Below, one piece after another: positions 24,793 through 36,439 of a stretch of 64,000 nucleotides of DNA. Source of the DNA: Phocoena phocoena (Eukaryota > Chordata > Mammalia > Artiodactyla > Phocoenidae); assembly GCF_963924675.1 (NCBI RefSeq), contig NC_089232.1, positions 47,284,522 to 47,348,521 on the forward strand, given 5' to 3'. The notes under the pieces are model-generated. The model did no database searches. It saw only the letters and a program-made list of their open reading frames with translations, and was not told the DNA's origin. The position numbers and the translations under genes are program-made. Position 1 is the stretch's first letter, and every line of letters begins with the position of its first letter.

Positions 24793-26278
24793 TAGTTGGA
24801 TGAGTAAGTAAAAGCAGAAGAATGTTTCCCTCAATGTGAGATATTTGAGAAGAAATACAATATCAAAAAACTAAGGCATTCATGGAATTAACACTTATGT
24901 AACTAAGCAGATTCCAAAATTGATTGTGATAGCTCTATAATTTATTCTAATTATGTGATCACTGAGAGGAGATAAGGAGAGTATTATACTGGCATAAGGG
25001 AGCAATGATGGAGCCACAAAACCAAGCTCAGTAAGTTACGATGTTTGGATATGTTGGAGCCCACTGTTTTCCTTAATAAAATCAAACTGAGAATACCCAA
25101 TGTAGGCAAAGGAGGAGAGAGAATCATCTTATGCAAAAGATTTTTGAGTCTAGCATTCCCAAAGGTTTACTTCCTCTGAGGCTCTGGCCTCTACTGCTTA
25201 TGATCTATGTGACCGTGAATAAGTTGCTTAACTTTTCTGTGCCCCAAGTTTTCTCATCTACTAATGGGCTTATGAATAGCACTATCAATTAATGATGTTG
25301 ATAGAATGAAAAGGCATAGAACTTAGAAGAATGACCGGAATATTTTATTCTATTTTTATTAATGCTTTTGCTACTACACAGGTCTTAGTGGGATATTCTT
25401 TCCCTTTAATGCTCCTCCCTAAGTGGTCACCTGAATATTCTTCCCAAACAATCTATAACTGATAATTTTTAGAATAGATCATTTAAACAAAACCTTATTA
25501 AATACTCAGAGCTAACAGACGAGAAAACACTGAGCTATACTACATAATTGGATCATCCAGCTTATAAAATGTAGGTCTCTCATCTTCATCTTGAACTGGC
25601 CTTAAAGATCTCTCAATATCTAGCAGCTGGTCATGGAAACATGGTAAAAGCCTTCATAAGTTCATTTCTAAATAATCCCTAGGAGAGTTCAACTTCTCAA
25701 AATGCAAATGTAACGCCATAATTTACAAAGACAGCTGAGAAATTCGTTTTTGATCTGTTTGATGTGTTGAAGCCCTCATTTAAAATTTTTGTTTCCTCTT
25801 TCAAGACATCCCTCTTCCATAGATGAAATAGAAAGTGTTGTTTCTCCTCTTCAAGGGAGAGCCCACCATTATATAGGTCAGGCCCTTATCCTGTGAATTG
25901 CAGACTGTCACTGTGGTCAGAATGTAACATGGCACCACAGACCTCCTTTCACAGGACAACCAAGAGGGACAAGATTTGTACAGAGCAGGTAACCACAATG
26001 GGGAATCATTGAAGAGAAACCAAAAGCTAATTCAGGCAAAAAGCATTTCCCTCACTGACAGGTTGAAGTGTGAGAAATGTCTAATATTCACCTCTATGGA
26101 TTAAGAATGAGGTCTTTGCTAAAATGAAAAGCTGTTTGGCAACAATGCATCATTGTAACTTCAGCCATGGGTATAACAAGCTTAATGCAAGTTGGTGTAT
26201 TAGAAAAGCCAGTTAGTAACCCAAATGGAATGAAAGATGGGATAGGAAAAGCCTCCGAATGGATTGTGAACTGGGCCA
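24793..26278. other. Mostly unclassified; one MIR-like segment
   Basis: About 25190-25330 resembles a forward MIR (TGATCTATGTGACCGTGAAT AAGTTGCTTAAC, then GTGCCCCAAGTTTTCTCATC). The rest shows no gene or named repeat. Confidence 0.5.
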
Positions 26279-26286
26279 CTAGCTCC

Positions 26287-26329
<43 letters not shown>

Positions 26330-26535
26330 CGTTACGCGGGCCTCTCACTGTTGTGGCCTCTCCCATCGCGGAGAACAGGCTCCGGACGCGCAGGCTCAGC
26401 GGCCATGGCTCACGGGCCCAGCCGCTCCGCGGCACGCGGGATCCTCCCAGACCGGGGCACGAACCCGCGTCCCCTGCATCGGCAGGCGGACTCACAACCA
26501 CTGCGCCACCAGGGAAGCCCTAGCTCCTTACTTTT
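26279..26535 (-). mobile_element. CHR-type SINE with long T-run and TSD
   Basis: Minus-strand copy with a T-run of about 36 bases (26291-26326), the largest tail in the window. The body ends at about 26520 in the complement of GGGCTTCCCTGGTGGCGCAG. TSDs CTAGCTCCTTACTTTT at 26279-26294 and 26520-26535. High CpG content and a long pure tail suggest a comparatively recent insertion. The 118-residue open frame here is SINE read-through. Confidence 0.95.
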
Positions 26536-28789
26536 AAGAAGGGTAGTGGTAAAATATTTTGGCTAAATAGAGGACAGCATGAGCCCATGAGTCAGACATT
26601 GTAGCCATAAGGCAGAGGGTCCATGGGGAAAGGTTTAGACAGGGTAGCTAAGAACAGAGCAAAGGGAATGCAAAGCTCTAGTTTATAATCATTAATTATA
26701 TGAGTGACTGAAACTATAAACAGACAAATGTCGAAATCTGATAAAGCTAGACAGAACTTTAGAGATCAAACCTTTTGAACATTCCTGCCTAAAATTTTTG
26801 GACAGTTCAAAAAGTGGCCATGCATGTGGAATTTAAAAAATACTAGAGTTTCAGGAGGAGACATATGTTAGGACAAGATTCACATACAAAAAAAAGACAG
26901 GATCTCAAGTGTGGTTAATGCCTTTTTTTTTTTTTTCTTTCTCATATCTGTTCAGAAAAGGAAAAAAAAAAGAGATAAAGAGGGAGCATGAAAGAGGAGA
27001 CTGCCTCTGTAGCTAGAAGTATTTATAGATAACCCTTTGGAGAGCACAGTGGAGTGGCAGGGTTAGAAGGTGCAATAGTTCTTTTACTACGATGACATTC
27101 AGGGGAAATTGCAGGCACTGCCACCTGACTAGCGCTTAAGTATCTGTAGTGAACTTAGGCATTTACCATTGAAAATGAGTAATAAGCCTGTGTTAAAAAG
27201 ATAACTCTGCTCTCTGTGTAATATATAAAAGGAGGTAATGAAATTAAATCCTAGCCCATCTTATCCAGATTGTGCTGGCCTCAGCTATTTGCCTGGCTTT
27301 GGGCAGTCACCTAGAAATTGAATGCTATAGCCACAGAGGATTAGAATTAAAACGCACCTGAGAAGTTTCTAGGCTGAAAGTTCCATACTCCAAAGCATGC
27401 AATTGAATAGACACACAGTGTCTACAATTGTTCATTTTCACTGTTGGTATTTAAAAAAAAAAATTCAATCGTTAAAATAAAACCTTTAAGATTTTTAAAT
27501 AAAATAAAAGCTAGGTCATTAAGAACTATCTGTTCCAGGTTTGCCTCTACCTAGCTATGTGATTGATGAAGTCACTTCATCTCTGTGGGGTCTCCCTGCT
27601 CCCTTAAAGTGCTGCACTTTATGTAACACAGCTTCTCTCTTCTAAGACTGCATGGTTCTGTATGGGAGGCATGGCTGGTGCTCATGTTCTAAGTCTCTTT
27701 TTATCTTCCCAGCCTCCTGTTAGGCAGGACCATTGGACTTATTGTCAGTGTGCTCTGAGTAGAGGTGACATGGTTCCCTTCTAGGCAGAACCATAGAAGA
27801 GCAGAGTGAGAACACCATGAGGACTCTTAACTCGCCACAATGAACGTGGTAGTTGTACCTTCTACATGATGCAGTCTCAGATTGTGCACCCTCTGTTGTC
27901 TGGGTCCCCGAGTAGCAAAATAAAACAAAGTTTACCTACCAAATAATGGTTAACATGTGTGAATGGGTCAATTTTTTAATCATGCCCACCACTAGTTTAT
28001 AAAAGCAACTTATAGTAGAGGTCACACGTGATTTAAAACATGTTATTTGTAAAGTATTTTATAGGTAATGGAATCATATAACTGAAAGGGGTGTTTGAGA
28101 TCATTCATTCAAATATCTCATTTTATAGATATGAAAATTTTGGCTCTAAAGAAAATAATGACATTGACAAGTAAGAGCTTAGTGTCATTTAATACTTGTC
28201 TATATATAACTAGTATGATTGACGTTCAATTTCTATGATTTTCTGAAAACTATAAGACAATAAGGCAATTGTGTGTTCTCAGAATGTAGGTATATTTCAA
28301 GATAAGCCATCTTGAAATTTTAAAATGTTTTGGACTAATTTGATGAGATGGATATTTTAGTTTTCTAAAACTTAAAAATTTTGTATTTTATTTGGAAAAA
28401 AAATTAAGGTACTACAATATTCCCTCTCCTTAAGCTTGTGACAGTTGACTTAGAAAAATCCATTTTTCAAATAGAGTAGAAATAAATGATGAACCCCTTT
28501 AAGCCACCATATAATCATAAAACTTTTTCAAGGTGAGAACAAAAATTATAAAGATTATTTTGAATCTAGTTCACTCAATTTAAAGTTTGGACATATTGGG
28601 TAACTTTTCCTTGGTCACATAACAAATTAATGGCAGAACAAAGACAGGTAATATATATTTTTAATAATTTTTTTCATTCAGCCCTATCAACTGCCATGTG
28701 AGTGTGTGGGCAAAAAATTATTACTCCCTTCTATAAGTAGGGTGATGTTGCTGACATGGGGCAACACCAGGACAAGACACTAGTCTTCC
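26536..28789. other. No gene; faint ancient repeats
   Basis: A T-run and A-run lie near 26922-26970. About 27530-27600 looks like a forward MIR core (CTAGCTATGTGATTGATGAA GTCACTTCATC). About 27700-27920 resembles an interspersed repeat I cannot name. No coding evidence. Confidence 0.45.
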
Positions 28790-29000
28790 CTGTCTTTTCA
28801 TCAGGTAAACTCTACTCACCATTATGACCTCAAGTAAATATCTCTCATTCATGAAAGTTTTCTTTAACCTGCTATAGCGAATAGATTCCCTGATTGTTTT
28901 ACAGCATAGTACTTTTCTTTCTGTGGGCTTTTCATAAGTCGAAATACTTTTGTTTTTAATTCTTCAGTAAGCACTCCATAAATGAATGAAATATTTAATG
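28790..29000 (+). mobile_element. Probable L2 LINE fragment
   Basis: L2-like 3' region: CTCTCATTCATGAAAGTTTT CTTTAACC followed by GTAAGCACTCCATAAATGAA TGAAATA. Weak, ancient similarity. Confidence 0.5.
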
Positions 29001-29559
29001 AATCCATTGCTCTTTTCACTTGAAATATCTTTCCTCTACTGCTGCATTATTTTAGGTTGCTTACTACGGTGATAAAATTGAATTTTTTCTAAAAATATAT
29101 AGCTGAGTTCACTTTTATTTATACTGATTTTCTAAGTAAGTTGGAGACAAGTGAAATGCTAAACATATCTTCAATATTAGTTTAGGATGCGGATTTTTCT
29201 TCCAAGACATGTTCCCTTATAGCAGGCAATCAAAGTGCTTAACAACTGTAGTAAATGTGAAAAATGTTCATAGTCTACTTCTCTTCCCTTGTGTGAACTG
29301 GCTTGTCACTGCCAACTCAAATGAAAAGTTGGATTGACGTGCTATAAGGACTATAAAATAATTCATCACTACAGTTAAACATTGTTAAATATTTCAAGGT
29401 ATTGCCAACATCAGGGAGCCATGTGTCTCCAGAGCCTGTGAAAGAGGACAGCATTTGTTGAAATTAAACCTTTTCCTGCTTGTCACATACATGTAGAAAT
29501 TGTAGAATTACTTTCATTAAAGGTAATACTTTGTTTCCTTGCCCAACTCCTTATCCTTC

Positions 29560-30115
29560 CAAGATTGATGCTAATTCGATCTTTTTCTAACACAATTTGA
29601 TCCTGTCAACTTCCCTGTTTGAAAACCTTCCAGAGCTGTTCCATGACTCTAGGGTAAGTTCAAACTTCCCAGCGTAGCATTTATCATTATCCAAAATGAT
29701 GACAAAACTGCTTACCAATCACATTTCTTACTCTTCCCCTAAACCAAAGTCTGTGTTCCTCCTACGAACTATCTACTCTGATACTGTCTTTACTCATGTT
29801 CCCATTCCTTTGCCTGGCCCTCTCCTGTTGTCACTTTGTCTTCATCCTACTTGATTTTCCATTTTACTTTTCTGCTTTATCTGCAAATCAAGAGCTCAAT
29901 CGCTACCTCCTCAGAAGTCCATTATTGTCTTTTTTTCCCCCCATTTCCAGCTGGAAGTAACACAACCCTAGCCCAATTATACACCCTCATTTGAATTCCT
30001 GTGAACTTCTTCACTGCAGTATCCATTAATTGGTTTTGGGTTTTAATAGTGCTTAGTAGAATCTTTGCACATTCTAAGGGCTTAGTAATATAAAGTATGG
30101 GCATAAAGCATGATT
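29560..30115 (+). mobile_element. L2 LINE fragment
   Basis: L2 landmarks in order: GAAAACCTTCCAGAGCTGTT, AAGTTCAAACTTCCCAGCGT, TTCCTTTGCCTGGCCCTCTC, CGCTACCTCCTCAGAAGTCC, then an ending near GGGCTTAGTAATATAAAGTA. This is the clearest L2 in the window. It corresponds to the ORF2 end and 3' region of L2 and is not open. Confidence 0.8.
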
Positions 30116-30398
30116 GAAACATTTAAAAACTAGCCTCAGATATGTTGAAAATGGACAACAAGAAGCACTTAAAATCTCAGATTTTAAAATCTAATCAGCA
30201 AATAACGGATTTGGGGATTGTGAGATTTTATAAAATGGGATTTCTTGATAAGCAAAGTAAAACAGAGAAATATTTTCCCTAATTACCATTAGTAAGTGGA
30301 GTAAGGGAAGAAAATGGGTTATTATCTATCAAATTCTTATATTTTATAAGTGACACGTTATAAATGTATAGCCTTTGCAATGTCACCAGGTGGACGTG
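30116..30398. other. No feature recognised
   Basis: Short AT-rich spacer between an L2 and an LTR; nothing classifiable. Confidence 0.5.
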
Positions 30399-30986
30399 TG
30401 TTGTAACAAAATAGCTTCAACCAAGGAGGTCACCGGAAGACCTGGACCATCCATTTCGGTCCGCGGTAGTAAGCGAAGCATTGCAAACTACCACGTTAAG
30501 CTTAAGCGCAAAGCAAAGTTTATTTAAGCATAGGTACACTCTCAGAGAGGGAAAGAGACAGAGAGAGAGCAGGCTGTTTCTGAGAGCAGGCTGTTTCAGC
30601 GAAGTGAAGCAAGCCGAAAGAAAAGTTTGTGGAAGCAAAGATAACACTCTCAGAGAGAGAGAGTGGGCTGTCTCTGCAAATTGAAAGCATTCCTGTACAG
30701 GTTTAAGGGTGCTTTTAAGAAGCGTTTGGCAGGGAGGCGAGGGTGAGTGACAGGGGATCATTATTTGATTGACAGTCCCGACTTTGTCTTCCTTCCAAAG
30801 TAGAATATTAGCCATTCTGTCAAATTTCAATTTGAGGAAGATTTTACAGTTAATCAGGATGCCATCACTTCTTCCATTTTGTTCAATGATAATTTGTAAA
30901 AGCCTATCCATGAAACCCTCTAAAGAGCTGAAAGTATTTATTTATCTGGCCAGCTAAGAAAAAAATCAGGCTTAGGAGCACCAACA
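30399..30986 (-). mobile_element. Solo ERV long terminal repeat (tentative boundaries)
   Basis: Terminal TGTTG...CAACA inverted ends, about 588 bases. The complement carries a polyadenylation signal AATAAA (complement TTTATT at about 30518) about 120 bases from the 3' end, which fits LTR U3-R-U5 order. The U5-side segment is CpG-rich (GGTCCGCGGTAGTAAGCG) and two AGAG-rich repeats occur near 30550 and 30655. No matching TSD was found, and no internal retroviral genes adjoin. The 164-residue minus frame inside is chance. Confidence 0.65.
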
Positions 30987-32229
30987 ATGAATTAGCAGAT
31001 AAACTGATGAGGAAAATATAATTTGCCTCTTCTCAGATTATAATCTTAAGGGACAAAGGAAAGAGAAGGATTTTTTGGAAGTATTTCAATGAACACGAAT
31101 AGTGGAATTTAATTTCCTTAAACTCACAGCTCTGGTTTCCTAGTTTCTTTCAAGAATGACAGAAGTGAATACAAGTGGTTTTTAGCATTACAAACTAGCA
31201 TTAATTTGGACAAATATTTTGCTGTTATTTCTTGATTATTTTACTTGATTAATTTTTAATTATGCACACATAGTTAGTAAACTAATTGTGCATATTAGTT
31301 TTCCTTGTGTACTTTTTACTGTAGTTCTTGGCCAGGCTAACACTCCCAAAAAGCAAAGATTGGCTTCCCAGCTTCAAGGAATCTCTATGATGACAGGCAA
31401 GGAAGCTTGGTTACCAGGCTCTTGAGTCACACAGGCAATTTCCCCTTGATCTGTACTTTTAAATTTCGGACAGACCCTTCAAAATCTGAAACTCTGGAGA
31501 TGAAACATTTAGGCAAAAAACGGTTTACAGTCCTTGAGATTCAGTATCCGCACATTGAGTATCTCTCTCTCAGTGCCTCTTTTCACTGATGTAAAAGCAT
31601 CGGCTTAATTTGCAGAGCTGAGGACATCATTAACTGCAGCTTCAGATAAAGCATTTCAAAAAAGAGTTCTGAAGCAGGAAACTTACAACACTCTGAAAAC
31701 TGGAAACTTTTAACTTTTTCCGTCATTATTCCAAAGTTCAAAATCAAAAGTGAACTCAGACTTTAAGAAAAATGTTTGTCTATTCATGGAGCATGATTTC
31801 CCACAACCCTCTCCTTAATTATTTTATAAGTTGTTTTTTTCATTGGGCAGGATGCCATTATAAAAATCCTTGGGGAATTTACTAGCACTGTCATAGTGAT
31901 CCTGTTTGAACTTAAATTTTAAAGCTTACATGCACATCTTCTGAGTTCAAGTGTTCTCAACTTATATAAACTCATAATTGTATATATGGTGATGAATTCC
32001 ACTGTAAAGGTGGGCACTTGCTTATATGATACCAGTGGCCACTCAATGGAGAATTGCTGTTTTCCTATTGAGAAGTATTCACATATTCAAATTCACATCT
32101 CTCCATTTTTTTTTCAATAACCACTGCTACTACCTTGTTCAGTCAGTTTTTCTTTCTTGGATAGCTACAGAGTTTCCCAACTCTTGAGAACCTACTACAC
32201 ATTCTTTGTCCTGAACCTAGAATGAGTTT
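30987..32229. other. Apparently single-copy sequence
   Basis: No repeat family recognised. The block 31320-31680 has more balanced composition than its surroundings; its 60-residue frame at 31407 has no recognised domain and no flanking splice signals that I trust. Confidence 0.45.
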
Positions 32230-32480
32230 CTAAAGTACAAATTTGATTATGTCATCCCCTTGCTTAAAACTCTCTCATACCTATGTGTTGCTAGGATAAT
32301 GTGCAAACTCTTTATAAAGCAGCCAAGTCCATAATGAAATGGTCCCTTTGTAAGTCCTTGAGTCCTTGAGTACAAGGACTGTCATCTAACTATTTGTATC
32401 TCTGGTATCTAGTAAGGTGTCTAGCAATTCTAAGCACAAGCTTAGGATGCAATGAGCATTGATGGAATGTCTGTTGAATG
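32230..32480 (+). mobile_element. L2 LINE 3' fragment
   Basis: L2 blocks: GATTATGTCATCCCCTTGCT, AAAACTCTCTCATACC, then ACAAGGACTGTCATCTAACT, ATGTCTGTTGAATGAGTCAT at the 3' end. A 10-bp unit AGTCCTTGAG is tandemly repeated at about 32354-32373. Confidence 0.75.
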
Positions 32481-32889
32481 AGTCATGTGAGTAGAATCAT
32501 CTTATCTACTACATTTCAAAATGTATTGTTCTCCATCATTTAAAAAAATCCTCTGACAACTTAAATATATTTGTCTCTTCAGAATGACATTTCTTGAAAA
32601 GAGGTTTTTCTTTGTTTTCTTATATATCACTAATTCCTGTGGATTTTTTGAAGTCCCCTGTTGTGTTTTCACTACATACATATGCTATGTCATGCAATTG
32701 CTTTTCCAAAAATTTTAACATCCATACTTTGTAAAGTCCAAAGTTAATCATTATATGTTTCTTCCAAACAATATAAATATACTGGAACACCTTAATTCAT
32801 ATTGCTCTGCACCCAATTTTTACAGTCTTTTCTGGTATTTTAGATTTTTTTTCCTTTTTAACCCCACAAATTTGACATTATACTTATGA
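32481..32889. other. No feature recognised
   Basis: AT-rich sequence; nothing classifiable. Confidence 0.45.
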
Positions 32890-33780
32890 TTTATTTTTAA
32901 TAGCCATTATTAGTTTAAATTTACCCATATAGTTACCAGATTCTGTACTTGCCATCTCATCTTGAATATTAATTGTGGAATTGTTTTGTTGTTCCTGAAG
33001 TACACCCATTAGCAATCTCTGTGGAAAGTTCTTTTGGTGACAAAATTTGTAAGCTCTGAAAATATCTTCATTTTGGCCTTGTTCATGAAAGATATTTGTA
33101 GTAGACATGCAATGTAAGATTGACAGTTATATTTTCTCAGCTCACTAAAGATGTTAATCGACTATCTTCGGGATTCCATTGTTGCTATTAAAAAAGTCAA
33201 ACGTCAGTCTAATTGGTGTTTGAAGAGGATCTTCCTTTCCTCTCTGGCTGCTTTTATGATATTCTAATTTTATTTTTTTATAAATTGCATTTTTATTCTT
33301 TTAAAAAACATATTAAACATAATTATTTTCCATTTTATGATCATTCCAGTGTCTGAAGTTCTTGTTGATTTGTTTCTGTTTTCTGCAGTTACTGCTGGCT
33401 CCTGTTCATTCTGCCTTCTGTTCCTATATATTTCATGATATTTTATTGTGGTCTCAAATTTCTTGGAATTTTATGTGTGGTAGTTCTTTGATGACTGAGT
33501 TAAACTTGTTTTCCTCCCAAAATTTTGTATTTGAATCTGACAGATACCTGAAAGCAATAAAAATTTCAGACATCTTTTTCACCCTAAGGATTTTCAGATC
33601 ATATAATATACATAATTCAGGTGCTGATTCTTCAGGAATTCAAATTTTGCATTCAGATTTAATGAGACTTTTTTGTTTTTGTTTTTATTTTTCAATTTCC
33701 CATCTACCCAGAATAAAAGTCAAAATTAGCAATTATCTTTTCTATATGTTTTGTTTTTTTCTAGTTTACCTTTAGGGACA
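32890..33780 (-). mobile_element. Ancient L1 fragment (non-ORF2 region)
   Basis: T-rich plus strand with blocks that parallel the copy at 54.2 kb: a GACAGTTATATTTTCTCAGC region followed by a CTGGCTGCTTTTATGATATT region. These look like the complement of the ancient L1 segment upstream of ORF2. The 137-residue open frame at 33362-33775 is low-complexity hydrophobic read-through of this T-rich DNA. Confidence 0.6.
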
Positions 33781-34366
33781 CCAGCTTTACATAGAATATC
33801 TTTTTATACACTCAGCTTTGTCACTGTCTGTTGTAGTATCATCAGTGAGAAATTCATTGTCACTAGAGTTTGAAAGAAACCTCGGGGCAAAAGCTGACCT
33901 CACTGTGAGCTTCTCTCTTAGACTTTCCACTTGTACTTTGTTTTGAGGCCTCTGACTGTTTATTTTTAAATTTCTCCTTAGCTCAGCAAAGCTTTTAGAA
34001 TGGTTTGTTTTAATATATTTTAGCCAGGGTTATTAGTTGTTTTGGGCAGGAGCTTTATTTAGGTTATCTCTTTAGTCATGCATCAGGAAATAGAATTTTC
34101 TCCTTGATGCATTCCTGTCTAAATCTTTTGCCTATCTTTATGAAACTTCCAAATGATTTCTTTAGAAATGGGCACTTTCTAATCTACAATTCATTTGCTT
34201 TCTCTATGTATTCTGATACAGTTCACCAAAAAAAATCCTTCTTATATTTCTACCCCTTGAGCTTCCACTACAGGACTTTCTCATTTTCCTCCGTAATTCT
34301 AATTCTTAGCTTTTTTACTGAATCATTTTTTTCTGCCCACTCTTTTACTTTTGTTGTTCCCATATG
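33781..34366. other. No gene recognised
   Basis: T-rich sequence possibly continuing the L1-like region. A 90-residue frame at 34104 is hydrophobic and without family features. Confidence 0.4.
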
Positions 34367-34734
34367 TGTTGGTTAATTTTATGTGCTCTCCTGGCTAGGC
34401 TATAGTGCCCAGCTGCTAGGTCAAACACCAGTCTAGATGTTGCTGTGAAGGTATTTTTAAAATGTGGTTAACATTTAAGTTAGCAGATTTTGGATAAACC
34501 AGATTGCCCTTTGTAATGTGGATTGGCCTCATCCGATCAGTTGATGGCCTTAAAAGATCCTGATCTCCCAAAGAGGAAGGAATTCTGCCTCCAGACTGCC
34601 TTCAGACTGAGGACAGCAACATAAAGTCATGCCAGAATCTCTAGCCTAAAGGGCAACCCTACAAATTTCGAAGTAGCCTTCAAATCACATTATTATTATG
34701 TATTATGATGTGATTATGAGATGTTACACATATA
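34367..34734 (+). mobile_element. MLT2-type (ERVL) LTR, truncated
   Basis: Opens TGTTGGTTAATTTTATGTGC and continues GGTCAAACACCAGTCTAGAT, GTTGCTGTGAAGGTATTTTT, GGATTGGCCTCATCCGATCA, GAGGAAGGAATTCTGCCTCC, all characteristic of the MLT2 class of ERVL LTRs. The usual 3' end is missing or overwritten by a large TA/TG repeat. No internal ERVL sequence adjoins it. Confidence 0.85.
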
Positions 34735-34814
34735 CAAATGTGTATATATACATAAGTGTATATATAAAAATGTATGTATGTATAAATGTATATGTGTATA
34801 TATAAGTATATGTA

Positions 34815-34874
<60 letters not shown>
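34735..34874. repeat. Compound TA/TG microsatellite with (TA)25
   Basis: Mixed TATG/TATA units lead into 25 uninterrupted TA units at 34825-34874. It sits where MLT2 LTRs carry a short CT/TA-rich 3' end, so it may have grown from there. The Tyr-Ile repeat frames on both strands are artefacts. It is likely highly polymorphic and error-prone in assemblies. Confidence 0.95.
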
Positions 34875-34877
<3 letters not shown>

Positions 34878-35510
34878 AGGCTTTTGGACTTTTGGGATTC
34901 TACAGACAGGAAGTGGATAGGTAGAGCACTCTGGCCCCAAACATGTGCTGTCCTTCAAGAAAAGAGAAGAATGACCCCAAAGGCAGTTCAGGATCATTAG
35001 GGTTTCCACTAATACCACAGGCCCAAAGGACACAGACCAGGGAGCAGGACTGTCTTCTCCTCAGTTCCTTAGAGTAGGACCAACTCCTCAGTTTGAGAGA
35101 GCTGGCTGCCAGAGGCTGCAGCCATAAGAGCCAAGGATCATCTAGGTAGAGAGGTTTGTTCTCACGCCTTAAAATCAAATGGAATTTCTCTGCTAGATTT
35201 CAGACTTGCTTTCTGAAATTTACCCTTTCTTTTGATTTCTCTCTTTTGAAGTGGGAATGTTTACCTTGTGCTTGTCCATCATTGCATTTTGGAAGCAGGT
35301 AACTTATTTGATGCTTTTACAGGTTCACAACTAGAAAGATATTTTGCCTCAGGATGAATGATATCTCACCCATACCTAATTTAGATGATGGTTAGGTGGC
35401 ATTTTGGACAGAGGTGATGCTGGAATTTGTTAAGATTTTTCCAGATGTTGTAATTGGGTGAATTATTTACGTTAAAAGGACATGAATTGGTGGGGCGGCA
35501 GAGGGTAGAG
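34875..35510. other. No gene recognised
   Basis: Slightly more GC than average around 34910-35150, but no splice-bounded coding structure and no repeat I can name. Confidence 0.45.
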
Positions 35511-35918
35511 TGTTATGAAATGAATTATGTTCCTCAAAATTTTATATTTTGAAAATACCCTAGTACCTCAGAATGTGACTTTTCTTGAGATAGGATCTTT
35601 ACAGAAGTAATCAAATTAAAATGAGATCATTACCAAAAATCCTAATCCAGTATGACTTATATCCTTATAAAAAGGGGATCGTGGACACACAGATGCAGGA
35701 AATATCATGTGAAGAGAAAGACTGATTAGATGGCCATCTACAAGTCAAGGAGAGAGGTCTGGAACAGATCATTCCTTCACAACCCTCAGTATGAACCATC
35801 CCTGCTGACACCTTGATTTAGGACCTTTCTAGTCTCCCAAACTATGAAATACATTTCTGTGGTTTAAGCCAGCTAGTTTGCGATACTTTTTTTATAGCAG
35901 CTTTAGCAAACTAATACA
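35511..35918 (+). mobile_element. MLT1-type (ERVL-MaLR) solo LTR
   Basis: Starts TGTTATGAAATGAATTATGT and runs through AAAATGAGATCATTA, AATCCAGTATGACTTATATC CTTATAAAAAGG, ATGTGAAGAGAAAGACTG, GCTGACACCTTGATTTAGGA, to GGTTTAAGCCAGCTAGTTTG and AGCAAACTAATACA. This block order is diagnostic for MaLR LTRs. No internal region adjoins and I could not confirm the TSD. Confidence 0.9.
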
Positions 35919-36329
35919 CCAGAGGTCTAACCACAGCCCCTTTATTTTCTGTGTTTATCCAATATTTTCAGAAGTTGTTGGCTCCCAAGCCTTATGACTT
36001 CTGAGTTTATTTTAGTATGTGTAACATTGTAGACATATACAACTATGTCAAGTTCCAGTTATTTAAATGCTTATTAAGCATCTCTACCTACATATATCAT
36101 CAGAATGTATCTAAATAAAATGTTCTGCACTCTGATCATTTACTTTTATCGTTCATCTTGTTTAAGCTCTTATATTTATTCATTGCCTCAGGTTCACATT
36201 CAACTTTTCCCCCTGCATCATTCCCATATTTAATTGATCCCAAAGACAAGTTTCAACAATTCTACCTTAATACCTCTGCTATCCTTAGTCCAGGCTCTCA
36301 ACATAGCATTTTATAATATCTTAAACTGG
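35919..36329. other. No feature recognised
   Basis: Mixed sequence without gene or named repeat. Confidence 0.45.
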
Positions 36330-36439
36330 GAAGCAGCATTATAGCATTATCTAGATTTAAGTTTGAATCCCAGATGTCAGAGGAATTACTTAAACTTTGA
36401 GTTTCTGTTTCCTTATTTATGAACATAGATTTTCTAAAA
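36330..36439 (+). mobile_element. MIR SINE fragment
   Basis: GCATTATCTAGATTTAAGTT TGAATCCCAGATGTCAG then TTACTTAAACTTTGAGTTTC TGTTTCC follow the MIR order. Short and diverged. Confidence 0.55.

Noticed and set aside
30417..30911. 164-residue minus-strand open frame
   Set aside because: Lies wholly within the solo LTR and shows no retroviral or cellular domain.
33362..33775. 137-residue hydrophobic open frame that might be a membrane protein
   Set aside because: It is low-complexity T-rich complement of ancient L1 sequence; hydrophobic residues follow from T-rich codons.
34680..35033. 117-residue open frame with a Tyr-Ile repeat
   Set aside because: The repeat is a translation of the TA microsatellite.
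35505..35925. TSD for the MLT1-type LTR (TAGAG versus CAGAG nearby)
   Set aside because: The offset needed does not agree with the TG...CA ends, so I do not claim it.
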